From Wolbachia endosymbiont of Cylisticus convexus (GTDB taxonomy: Bacteria > Pseudomonadota > Alphaproteobacteria > Rickettsiales > Anaplasmataceae), in the NCBI RefSeq assembly GCF_003344345.1, contig NZ_QPIP01000050.1, forward strand, positions 1 through 12,928: 12,928 bases of DNA, read 5' to 3'. Positions 6,432 to 12,928 of the stretch are shown in pieces. The notes beneath the pieces were generated by a model that did not search any database, had not been told where the DNA came from, and saw nothing but the letters and a program-made list of their open reading frames with translations. A program made the translations under genes and the position numbers. Positions within the stretch are counted from its first letter, which is position 1, and every line of letters starts with the position of its first letter.

Positions 6432-6902
6432 CTACAACCCGAACTCCTCATTAATTTTATCAACTATTGCCTGTGGTGGATCTTCTCCCCATCCTGAGTA
6501 TAAAATCTCTCCATAGTCTGCAACATCTATAGAGCCAGTTCTGCTTTTTGCTAGAAACATTTCTCTTTTCTCTTTATCAATTAATACATAGTGCCAAGCT
6601 GATCTTCCACGGTCTTTACCACGGACTAAGTATATGAGATCTGATCTACTTCTTCTTGTTGCATCAGCAAAGGATCTTTCATTGATAGTCCTGCTTTTGC
6701 TCTTTATACCACCACTTTCAGAAAAAGCTTCCTTAGCTTCAGCTTTTTTGCTTGCCAATTCAGAAATTTTTCCTTTTGCTCCTAGAGCACGTTCCTTAGT
6801 GTTTTGAGACGAATACTTACTGGAAAAACCTTCTCCTGTATTGTCAGGAGTCCTGTTTGTGAAGCGCTTAGTGAATGAGTTATTGTTATCGTTTTCTGCC
6901 AT
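6432..6902 (-). CDS. Conserved small protein, unknown function
   Basis: A 156-residue protein starting MAENDNNNSF. I choose the ATG at 6902 because GGAG (6909-6912) lies 6 bp upstream; a longer frame beginning with TTG four codons earlier would bury that site. About residues 1-85 are rich in Ser, Lys, Asn, Thr and Arg, with a likely helical Ala/Lys/Glu stretch (GKISELASKKAEAKEAFSE), and look disordered. Residues from about 92 form a compact domain: LIYLVRGKDRGRSAWHYVLI, EKREMFLAKSRTG and DVADYGEILYSGWGEDPP, with several Trp, Tyr and Gly. I believe this domain recurs in other Rickettsiales proteins but cannot name it. No signal peptide or membrane segment is present. It is upstream of tsaC by about 110 bp on the same strand and divergent from miaA. 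Confidence 0.75.
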   Translation of the reverse strand: MAENDNNNSFTKRFTNRTPDNTGEGFSSKYSSQNTKERALGAKGKISELASKKAEAKEAFSESGGIKSKSRTINERSFADATRRSRSDLIYLVRGKDRGRSAWHYVLIDKEKREMFLAKSRTGSIDVADYGEILYSGWGEDPPQAIVDKINEEFGL

Positions 6903-6977
6903 AAAAATCTCCAAATTTTAGATTGTAGGATCCAAATTTTTACTACACCCTATCATAGGTTAATTAAATTAATATAA
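6903..6977. promoter_or_regulatory. Divergent promoter region
   Basis: These 75 bp separate the divergently transcribed genes at 6902 (minus) and 6978 (plus) and must hold both promoters unless they are read through. It contains a small palindrome, CCTAT-C-ATAGG (6949-6959), and on the minus strand a possible -10 box TACAAT without a good -35. No start site can be fixed by eye. Confidence 0.35.
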
Positions 6978-7870
6978 ATGAGAGATAATATAGTAATTAT
7001 TACAGGAATTACCGCCTCAGGTAAATCAGAATTATGTGATAATCTGATAAAAAAGCATAAAAACATTAGCATAATAAACTGTGACTCAAAGCAGGTATAC
7101 AAAAAATTCCCATAATTACCGCTCAACCACCAAGGCAAGAAAAATTTTATAAACTATACGGTTATGTTTCAGTAAGAGAAAATTATTCTGTGGGTCTGTG
7201 GTTAGAGGATTTAGAAAAAGAAGTTAATCATGCATTAGAAAATGCGCAAATACCTATTATAACTGGAGGAAGTGGGCTTTACATCAGCAGCTTAATCAAA
7301 GGCTTATCATCAATTCCACAAATAAGCTGGGAAGTGAGAAAAAACGTAAGTGAACTTAGGAAAAATTTAAGTAAAGAAGAGTTCCACAAATTAGTGCTAA
7401 GCAAAGATCCAGGGATTCAAGGTGAAATATTTATTAATGACTCGCACCGTCTTTCAAGAGCACTTGAAGTTATTACTGAAACTGGCAAGTCGATTTTTGT
7501 ATGGCAAGAAAATAGGCAGCCTCCTTTATTCAATAATTTTAAGGTATATACAATTCTACCTAAACGTGAGGACATATACCGAAAAATAAATTCTCGTTTT
7601 ATTAGAATGGTTGAAAATGGAGCAATTGATGAAGTAAAAAACCTACTTAGCATGAACCTATCTCCAAACTTACCAGCTGTGAAAGCACATGGAGTGCCAG
7701 AAATTATAAAATACTTAAAAGGTGAGATTACTTTAGACGAAGCAATACAAATTGCTCAAATAAACATAAGGCACTACGCAAAACGCCAGTACACCTGGTT
7801 TAAAAATCAATTCCCAAATTCTGAAGTGATTGATTGTGCAAATAAGCTAACGGCGCTTGAAATATTTTAA
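6978..7870 (+). pseudogene. miaA: tRNA dimethylallyltransferase, single frameshift
   Basis: MiaA adds a dimethylallyl group to the N6 of A37 in tRNAs that read UNN codons. Starting at ATG 6978, the first frame has the P-loop GITASGKS (residues 10-17) and DSKQVY (36-41), the substrate-binding motif. It then runs into TAA at 7113-7115 just after an A6 run (7101-7106). One more A would give YKKIPIITAQPP and join the rest without further damage: GGSGLY, the DP...DSHRLSRALEV block, AHGVPEI, and a C-terminal RHYAKRQYTWFKNQ with the RQxTWF motif. The joined protein would be about 297 residues, the normal length. Downstream, an open frame can restart at GTG 7190, but that would lack the P-loop and could not be active alone. 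It is a recent pseudogene, a gene rescued by slippage on the A run, or a sequencing error; the sequence alone cannot decide. Confidence 0.9.
7101..7106 (+). other. miaA: A6 homopolymer at the miaA frameshift
   Basis: The frame shifts here from 0 to -1 (TAC AAA AAA TTC CCA TAA against AAA ATT CCC ATA). A run of seven A would restore the gene. Short A runs are sites of RNA polymerase slippage in AT-rich endosymbionts and also of base-calling errors. Confidence 0.75.
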
Positions 7871-7879
7871 TTGTTAGTT

Positions 7880-8827
7880 TCAAGGTGTATTTCCATGTTC
7901 ATTGCTATGAATGGGCAGATCTACATCTTCGAGGTGACTCATCGGACCGCCTAAATCGTGCTCTATTTCTACTTCAAACTTAAATCCTAACTTCTCGCAA
8001 AATTTGTAGAAATATTCTTTAATGATATCAAATAAACTTCTGCCATCAATTTTGTAATCTCTCAATTTTCGAGGAACAGTAAGTGACAATTTGCCATCTT
8101 TATATATTACATCATCTTTTCCATCTTGAGATTCAAGTGTAAATTCCAGTGAGCTGGATAGGTCACATACCTTGTCACCGCATTTACCGTCACTTCTTTG
8201 GAAGAGTATTGGTAATGTCATATCAGATCTAACACTCACATTATTTGGGCTAATACAGTCAATACTTATTACTTTTTTGGGATTTGCCATCATGAATGAA
8301 TGTTGGAAGAGTTCATATTGAAACTCTGCATGTACAACAGCTTCATATCCTGCTTGATTACAATTGGTAACTAGTTCCTCTAAGATAGAGTCACTTGGAA
8401 CTTGAACTTTAGCACGTTCAAATATTTCCTTGAAAACTGCTTTTGCAAATGGTCGATAATTTCCGTTCTCTTCCTTTTGTAATAGGTGAGCATAATTTGT
8501 ACCTAGATTGTAAAATTCTTCAAATTTCTTTTTGTATTGGTCAGCTTTTTTATCATCAGGAGTTTTTTCGTTTTTGGAATGTTCATCCCAAGCTTTTCTA
8601 AGCCCATTTTCCTTAGCTCCTTCTGTTAAAGCAAAAGTTAAAGTGCTATCTATACTTTTTTTGTTAACAATAAAGTTCATTCTGTGAAAATCTAAGAACA
8701 TTGTTTCACCAGAGTGTGCTTTATCATTATTTTCACTCACTCTTAACATGCTAAAATTAAACTTTTCTGCCTGAGCTTTTAGCGTAACTAATGGATTTTC
8801 CTTTTTTTCTGATTTAGAGTTGTTCAT
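7880..8827 (-). CDS. Hypothetical protein, unknown function
   Basis: An intact protein of 315 residues starting MNNSKSEKKENP at ATG 8827; the open frame can be extended to 8872, but the promoter at 8862-8890 would then lie inside the gene. I recognise no family. It is soluble, highly charged and has no signal peptide. Visible parts are a Lys/Glu-rich helical region (about 85-125, AWDEHSKNEKTPDDKKADQY), a middle with four cysteines (NCNQ, DCIS, KCGDKVC), a likely beta region (SLEFTLESQDGKDDVIYKDG), and an acidic, His-containing tail (VEIEHDLGGPMSHLEDVDLP). It lies convergent to miaA, 9 bp from its stop, and divergent from recG. With its own promoter it is probably a single-gene unit. It could be a lineage-specific or secreted effector-like protein, but nothing here proves that. 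Confidence 0.72.
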   Translation of the reverse strand: MNNSKSEKKENPLVTLKAQAEKFNFSMLRVSENNDKAHSGETMFLDFHRMNFIVNKKSIDSTLTFALTEGAKENGLRKAWDEHSKNEKTPDDKKADQYKKKFEEFYNLGTNYAHLLQKEENGNYRPFAKAVFKEIFERAKVQVPSDSILEELVTNCNQAGYEAVVHAEFQYELFQHSFMMANPKKVISIDCISPNNVSVRSDMTLPILFQRSDGKCGDKVCDLSSSLEFTLESQDGKDDVIYKDGKLSLTVPRKLRDYKIDGRSLFDIIKEYFYKFCEKLGFKFEVEIEHDLGGPMSHLEDVDLPIHSNEHGNTP

Positions 8828-8861
8828 TATTAACACTTTGATATGAACTGCTAATAGTATA

Positions 8862-8890
8862 ATAATACACAAAAATAGTTAATAAGTCAA
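8862..8890 (-). promoter_or_regulatory. Sigma70-type promoter for the 7880-8827 gene
   Basis: On the minus strand TTGACT (8890-8885) is followed after 17 bp by TATTAT (8867-8862), a near-consensus -35/-10 pair with ideal spacing. It ends 34 bp upstream of the ATG at 8827, which supports that start over the longer open frame. No repressor site is evident. Confidence 0.6.
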
Positions 8891-8906
8891 TAAAATATTG
8901 CATAGC

Positions 8907-8935
8907 TTGACTATAGGGTGACAGGATTTTAGTAA
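8907..8935 (+). promoter_or_regulatory. Weak candidate promoter for recG
   Basis: TTGACT (8907-8912) is followed after 17 bp by TAGTAA (8930-8935), a good -35 with a poor -10, 32 bp before the recG ATG. The -35 boxes of this and the divergent promoter lie within 20 bp of each other. Confidence 0.3.
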
Positions 8936-8967
8936 GGCTCTATTATGGATAAACTGTTTTATATAGT

Positions 8968-10998
8968 ATGGAGCAACCAGATATACTGATTTTTCTGAGC
9001 AGCAAACTAGGAAATATACCTAAGTTTCATTCTGCAATATTACCTAAACTTTGTGGTGGAGATAGAGTAATGGACTTGCTGTTTTATAGGCCGCTCAGTT
9101 ATGTGGATAGAAGTAAATCGCTACTTGACGCACAAATTGGAGAATTTACAACTTTCATGGCAAAAGTTTATGAGCATCAACCGCCCACTTTTAGAGGGAG
9201 GCCATATAAAGTAGTTGTCGAAAGTGAAAGTCAGTATGTATTTATAGTCTTTTTTAATTACTCAATTAAATACTTGCATAAACTATTTCCAATCGGAGCC
9301 AATGTAATCATCAGTGGGAAACTCGAAAAATTTGCTGAACATTGGCAAATTACTCACCCAGATTACGTGTCACTTAACATCAGCCAATTTGAAGAAATAG
9401 CTCGTGTAGAACCGGTTTACCAATTATGTCGTGGTATTACTAACAAGAGAATTAGAAACATAATAAGCTCTAACCTAAAAGATTTGCCAGACTTGCCAGA
9501 GTGGATAGATGGAACATTAATCAAGCAAAAGAAATGGCTGAATTGGAAAGAAAGCATCATAAGATTGCACAGACCAAGCTCATTGGCAGAAGCAGAAGTT
9601 TGTAGAGAAAGACTTGCTTATGATGAACTATTTGCGTATCAGCTGGCACTAAAATTTGCAAGGGAAAATCATGTAAAAAAAGGGGGAAGGGAATTTGTCA
9701 TATTGAGTAAATACAAAGAGCAAGTCTTAAATGGATTGCCGTTCCAATTAACAAATGATCAAATTCGAGCGATAGATGAAATCGCAGAGAGACAAAAATC
9801 AAAATACCGCATGGTAAGCCTGCTTCAAGGTGATGTTGGTAGTGGCAAAACTGTAGTTGCACTCTTTGCGATGCTGAATGTGGTAGAAAATAATATGCAG
9901 GCAGCTCTAATGGCACCAACTACTATTTTGGCGGAGCAACATTATAATTGGATCGAAGAAGCTCTATCTTGTACTGATATAAAAGTTGCTCTGCTTACTG
10001 GTAAAACTTCGCGCAAGGAAAGAAGGACTATCATGAACGAACTTGCAAGTGGTGTTTTAAATATAGTGATTGGCACTCATGCACTATTTCAAGCCAACGT
10101 TACGTTTAAAAATTTAGGGCTTGCAGTCATAGACGAACAACAGCGATTTGGAGTGATGCAGAGGAATCGCTTGGTAGGAAAAGGAGAAAATCCCGATATA
10201 CTTTTTGTTACTGCAACTCCCATTCCAAGAACCTTGCAGCAAGCTATGTATGGAGATGTTGAATGCTCAATTTTAAAGGAAAAACCCAAATCTAGATTGC
10301 CAATAAAAACTGTCACTATGAACATCAAGAAAGTACCGGATATCATTAAAAAACTGAAGGATGCTATAAACAGGGGCGAAAAAGCATATTGGATTTGTCC
10401 ATACATAGAAGAAAACGAAGAACTCAATATTGCTGCAGCAGAAATGCGCTTTCAGGAATTACAAAAAACATTTTTTGATAAAATTAGCATAATACATGGA
10501 AAATTGACTCAGGAGCAGAAAGATCAAGTTATGTTTTCCTTCAAGAGGAATGAATTTTCTCTCCTAGTTTCAACTACTGTAATAGAAATTGGTATAGATG
10601 TACCAGATGCAACTATTATGATTATAGAGAATGCAGAACAATTTGGGTTATCGCAATTACATCAGTTAAGAGGTAGGGTAGGACGAGGAAATAAGCCGTC
10701 TTTTTGTGTACTGTTATACGACAATCTAAGTAAAAGCTCATCCTCAAAATTAAAGATCATGTGTGAGTCGCAAGATGGATTTTACATTGCTGAAAAGGAC
10801 ATGATGCTAAGAGGTAGTGGAGATATCTTAGGCATAAAGCAATCAGGATACATGGAATTTAAATTTGCTGACCTATATAAGGACAGAGAGTTGCTCAATC
10901 TTGCGTATAACAATGCAAAGGGCGTAATGGCTGATTTTGAATTACTGCTTGATATGTTCGAATATAGGAGTAGGCTGCATTTTTCAAAATTTCAGTAG
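8968..10998 (+). CDS. recG: ATP-dependent DNA helicase RecG
   Basis: A 676-residue superfamily 2 helicase that reverses stalled replication forks and branch-migrates Holliday junctions and R-loops. The N-terminal wedge domain with its OB fold covers about 1-200 (LFYRPLSYVDRS near 38-50, then VIISGKLEKFAEHWQITHPD). Helicase motifs follow in order: I GDVGSGKT (288-295), Ia MAPTTILAEQHY, II DEQQRFG (389-395, DEQHRFG in most RecG), III TATPIPRT (415-422), V STTVIEIGIDVPDAT, and VI QLRGRVGRG (566-574). The C-terminal part DMMLRGSGDILGIKQSG is also diagnostic. Length matches the family (E. coli RecG is 693). There is no obvious ribosome-binding site before the ATG. It is the last ordinary chromosomal gene before the mobile region on the right. 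Confidence 0.95.
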   Translation: MEQPDILIFLSSKLGNIPKFHSAILPKLCGGDRVMDLLFYRPLSYVDRSKSLLDAQIGEFTTFMAKVYEHQPPTFRGRPYKVVVESESQYVFIVFFNYSIKYLHKLFPIGANVIISGKLEKFAEHWQITHPDYVSLNISQFEEIARVEPVYQLCRGITNKRIRNIISSNLKDLPDLPEWIDGTLIKQKKWLNWKESIIRLHRPSSLAEAEVCRERLAYDELFAYQLALKFARENHVKKGGREFVILSKYKEQVLNGLPFQLTNDQIRAIDEIAERQKSKYRMVSLLQGDVGSGKTVVALFAMLNVVENNMQAALMAPTTILAEQHYNWIEEALSCTDIKVALLTGKTSRKERRTIMNELASGVLNIVIGTHALFQANVTFKNLGLAVIDEQQRFGVMQRNRLVGKGENPDILFVTATPIPRTLQQAMYGDVECSILKEKPKSRLPIKTVTMNIKKVPDIIKKLKDAINRGEKAYWICPYIEENEELNIAAAEMRFQELQKTFFDKISIIHGKLTQEQKDQVMFSFKRNEFSLLVSTTVIEIGIDVPDATIMIIENAEQFGLSQLHQLRGRVGRGNKPSFCVLLYDNLSKSSSSKLKIMCESQDGFYIAEKDMMLRGSGDILGIKQSGYMEFKFADLYKDRELLNLAYNNAKGVMADFELLLDMFEYRSRLHFSKFQ

Positions 10999-11161
10999 CT
11001 TGCACTATCTTCTGAGCCATAACCTTCATCAATAGAAACCACTTGACAAACGGGAGTATTCAACAAACCATATTAGTCAAGTTAAGGAAAAATAAGAGTG
11101 AAGAGGATAGAATAATAAGGTGTAAGTTCTCCCCGATACATTTTTAGTGAGAGAAGCAGCA
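10999..11161. other. Intergenic region at the putative prophage boundary
   Basis: This stretch follows the recG stop and holds no coding frame that I can support and no clear terminator. As the sequence between a chromosomal gene and a serine integrase module, it is a likely place for the left attachment site, but the site cannot be identified without the other end of the element. Confidence 0.35.
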
Positions 11162-11373
11162 ATGAATAAAATAACTCGCTCATCAAAGAACCTCAATGAA
11201 TTTTTAATGAAAAAGCAATCGATTAAGATAGAAAATACACCTACGACAATGTTGCCAACAATTTAAAACTTGAAAAAAGTATTTCCAGAAAACTTTTATG
11301 TCCAAAAGTAAGAGCTCCATTTATTTATGACGCTAATGACGAACTAATTATCAGCTTTAATGTAGTGGATTAA
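11162..11373 (+). pseudogene. Small frameshifted gene, unknown function
   Basis: An ATG at 11162 opens MNKITRSSKNLNEFLMKKQS and this frame ends at 11266. A second frame, open from 11227 to TAA 11371-11373, gives YDNVANNLKLEKSISRKLL followed by FIYDANDELIISFNVVD, and has no start codon of its own. A single frame change near 11215-11230 would join them into one protein of about 70 residues, ending with three stops in a row. I do not recognise the protein. Its place just before the integrase suggests a small gene of the mobile element. The alternative is that both frames are chance. Confidence 0.4.
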
Positions 11374-11375
11374 TA

Positions 11376-11642
11376 ATGAGCATATTATTTAAATGGAATG
11401 TTATGAACAGTAAAGAAAGATTTGCCATACGAGTTAGTTATGAACCTGATAGGTTGGCAGAGGTATATTTATTAGACGCCTACACAAAATTAATGCCAGT
11501 GCTAAAGTATTCAGTAAATGCAAATAAAAAAGAACTTCAAGGAGGATCAAATGTTAACAGTAAGCTTATATGCAAGAGTTTCTTCAGAAAAACAAGTACA
11601 AGAGAATACGATTGCAAGTCAACTTTCAGCTTTAGAAAATAA
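11376..11642 (+). CDS. Small unrecognised ORF overlapping the recombinase start
   Basis: An 88-codon frame starting MSILFKWNVMNSKERFAIRV, two bases after the previous frame's stop. About the first 58 codons lie before the recombinase; the last 30 overlap its start in another frame and look like meaningless readthrough. The core FAIRVSYEPDRLAEVYLLD loosely resembles the beta-barrel after the catalytic domain in Mu/TnsB-type transposases (pattern vRYxPxDLxxVyV-D), so this may be a remnant of such a protein that lost its natural end. That similarity is weak. It could equally be a small element gene carrying the recombinase ribosome-binding site in its 3' part. Confidence 0.4.
   Translation: MSILFKWNVMNSKERFAIRVSYEPDRLAEVYLLDAYTKLMPVLKYSVNANKKELQGGSNVNSKLICKSFFRKTSTREYDCKSTFSFRK
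11539..11545 (+). promoter_or_regulatory. Strong ribosome-binding site of the recombinase
   Basis: AAGGAGG lies 5 bp before the ATG at 11551, a near-perfect Shine-Dalgarno match. It fixes the recombinase start and contrasts with the absent or weak sites of most other genes in the window. Confidence 0.85.
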
Positions 11643-12928
11643 AATTAAAGCAGATGGGCATGAATTGCTAGATGAACATAAATTCGTTGATAATGGCTAT
11701 AGTGGATCTAATTTAGTTCGTCCTGCCTTAGAAAAATTACGTAATAAAGTAGCAGAAGGTAAAATTGACATAATCTATATTCATTCTCCTGATCGTTTAT
11801 CGCGTAAATATGCATATCAGATGGTTTTACTTGAAGAATTACAGAAAGCAAAAGTAGAAGTAATTTTTTTAAATAATCAGATTAATGATAGTCCAGAAGC
11901 TCATTTATTGTTACAAATGCAAGGTATGATAGCAGAATATGAACACACAAAGATTACTGAAAGATGTCGTCGAGGAAAAATTTATGCAGCTAAAAAAGGT
12001 AGTGTAAATGTAATGTGTAGAGCTCCTTACGGCTACCGTTATATAAATAAACAGATGGAAGGAGGGCAAGCTCGGTTTGAAGTTCATGAAGAAGAAGCGG
12101 AAGTGGTTCGTAAGCTATTTTCTTGGATAGGCAGAGAAAGAATGAGTGCTGGAGAAGTATGTCGCCAGCTAAATACCATGTCTATCATGTCAGCGAAGGG
12201 AAAATGCTGGAATAAAGGCACGCTTTGTGGTACACTAAAAAATCCTGTCTATAAAGGACAAGCAGCTTTTGGTAAAACAAAGGTAGGTGCAAAGCTGCCG
12301 CAAATAAGACCATACAAACATTCCTGTGAACAACCTAAAAAGAATAGTTCTACCTATCGTGTTGAAAGGGAACATTGGATTTACATTCCAGTACCTAAAA
12401 TAGTTGATGAAGATTTGTTTGATATAGTTCAAAAGCAATTAGCTGAGAACGCAAAAAGGCAAAGAGCAAGACAAATAGGAACAACTAATCTATTGCAAGG
12501 CTTATTGGTATGCAAGCGTTGCCAGTATTCTTATTATGCTAAAAGATATGGCAAGTCTCAAAAAAAATGTTATCGTTGTATTGGCGCAGATGCTTACCGT
12601 TTTGCTGGTAATAAGATTTGTAATAGTAAAACAATTCGTGCTTCTACATTAGAGACAGCTGTGTGGGAAGAAGTTAAAAGCCTATTAAAAAATCCAAACA
12701 GAATTTTAAAGGAATATCAGCGTAGGCTTTCAGAACTTCAAAAATCACCATGTGATCAAATAACTGATTCACTTAAAAAACAAGATGATAAGCTGAAACA
12801 AGGCATTTCAAGACTTATTGATAGCTATACTCAAGGGTATATTAGCAAAGAAGAATTTGAACCACGAATTAAAGCAGCAAAACAGAGCTTAAAAATAGTT
12901 GAAGAGGAAAAGAAAAAAATATTCAATC
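11551..12928 (+). CDS. Large serine recombinase (WO-type phage integrase), 3' end beyond window
   Basis: An open frame of 459 codons that is still open at the window edge. Residues 1 to about 140 are the resolvase catalytic domain: YARVSS places the nucleophile serine at S11, and SPDRLSRK and EYEHTKITERCRRG carry the conserved arginines. A recombinase DNA-binding domain follows (APYGYRY, EEAEVVRKLFSW, LCGTLKNPVYKG, about 155-245). A zinc ribbon comes next, with C321-x2-C324 and C340-x2-C343 (CKRC, CYRC). Lys/Glu-rich helices from about 375 fit the coiled-coil arm that controls integration against excision. Such enzymes act on attP/attB sites and integrate phages. In Wolbachia they are the integrases of prophage WO and its relatives, which is my reading here. 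Translation starts at a very strong ribosome-binding site. No internal stop or frameshift is seen, so the gene looks functional as far as visible. Confidence 0.92.
   Translation, partial: MLTVSLYARVSSEKQVQENTIASQLSALENKIKADGHELLDEHKFVDNGYSGSNLVRPALEKLRNKVAEGKIDIIYIHSPDRLSRKYAYQMVLLEELQKAKVEVIFLNNQINDSPEAHLLLQMQGMIAEYEHTKITERCRRGKIYAAKKGSVNVMCRAPYGYRYINKQMEGGQARFEVHEEEAEVVRKLFSWIGRERMSAGEVCRQLNTMSIMSAKGKCWNKGTLCGTLKNPVYKGQAAFGKTKVGAKLPQIRPYKHSCEQPKKNSSTYRVEREHWIYIPVPKIVDEDLFDIVQKQLAENAKRQRARQIGTTNLLQGLLVCKRCQYSYYAKRYGKSQKKCYRCIGADAYRFAGNKICNSKTIRASTLETAVWEEVKSLLKNPNRILKEYQRRLSELQKSPCDQITDSLKKQDDKLKQGISRLIDSYTQGYISKEEFEPRIKAAKQSLKIVEEEKKKIFN

Noticed and set aside
6953..7138. 61-codon minus-strand frame with hydrophobic product
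   Set aside because: Opposite the P-loop half of miaA; the plus-strand motifs explain the sequence.
7190..7870. Downstream part of miaA as a separate gene starting at GTG
   Set aside because: It lacks the P-loop and the DSKQVY motif, and the same frame extends upstream to the A6 run, so it is the rest of the frameshifted miaA.
9698..10427. Two minus-strand frames of 73 and 112 codons inside recG
   Set aside because: Both are antisense to conserved helicase motifs and show no independent signal.
12235..12438. 67-codon minus-strand frame
   Set aside because: Antisense to the recombinase DNA-binding domain; no ribosome-binding site or known motif.
1..12928. CRISPR arrays, tRNA or rRNA genes
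   Set aside because: No regularly spaced repeats, cloverleaf-forming sequence or rRNA signature was seen in the intergenic regions, though a covariance-model scan would be more sensitive than reading.

Overview
The window reads as a piece of a Wolbachia (Rickettsiales, Alphaproteobacteria) chromosome. The evidence is the strongly AT-rich sequence, decayed insertion sequences of several families, a lone virB8-type secretion gene among housekeeping genes, short proteins with no recognisable family, and a large serine recombinase of the phage WO integrase type at the right edge. The genus assignment is from recognition of these proteins and their combination; no strain is claimed.

Region 1 (1-1670) is an insertion-sequence graveyard. 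Remnants of four transposase families lie end to end: IS5-like (minus strand, running off the left edge), IS3 OrfA with its left terminal repeat still readable (minus), IS630 (plus, lacking its front part) and IS4-like (plus, only the C-terminus). All carry stops, frameshifts or truncations. A short hairpin repeat (1583-1607) follows.

Region 2 (1787-3274) is one plus-strand gene for a 495-residue proton/cation antiporter subunit of the MrpD/NuoM/NuoN superfamily. It converges on the next block at a perfect 13-bp inverted repeat (3276-3305).

Region 3 (3289-6902, minus strand) is a tight co-directional cluster. In transcription order it holds a small basic protein with a conserved C-terminal domain, tsaC (tRNA t6A synthesis), holB (DNA polymerase III delta'), a protein of unknown function, and an orphan virB8 of the type IV secretion system. 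Gaps between tsaC, holB, the unknown gene and virB8 are only 17-59 bp.

Region 4 (6978-10998) holds miaA (tRNA dimethylallyltransferase), broken by one frameshift in an A6 run but otherwise intact; an unrecognised 315-residue protein on the minus strand with a good promoter; and an intact recG helicase. With tsaC and miaA, two enzymes that modify the A37 position of tRNAs lie within 1.7 kb.

Region 5 (10999-12928) appears to be the left boundary of a WO-type prophage or related mobile element. A 375-bp stretch with a frameshifted small gene and a second small reading frame leads into a large serine recombinase. That gene has an almost perfect Shine-Dalgarno sequence and is still open at the window end. 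The rest of the element would lie to the right.
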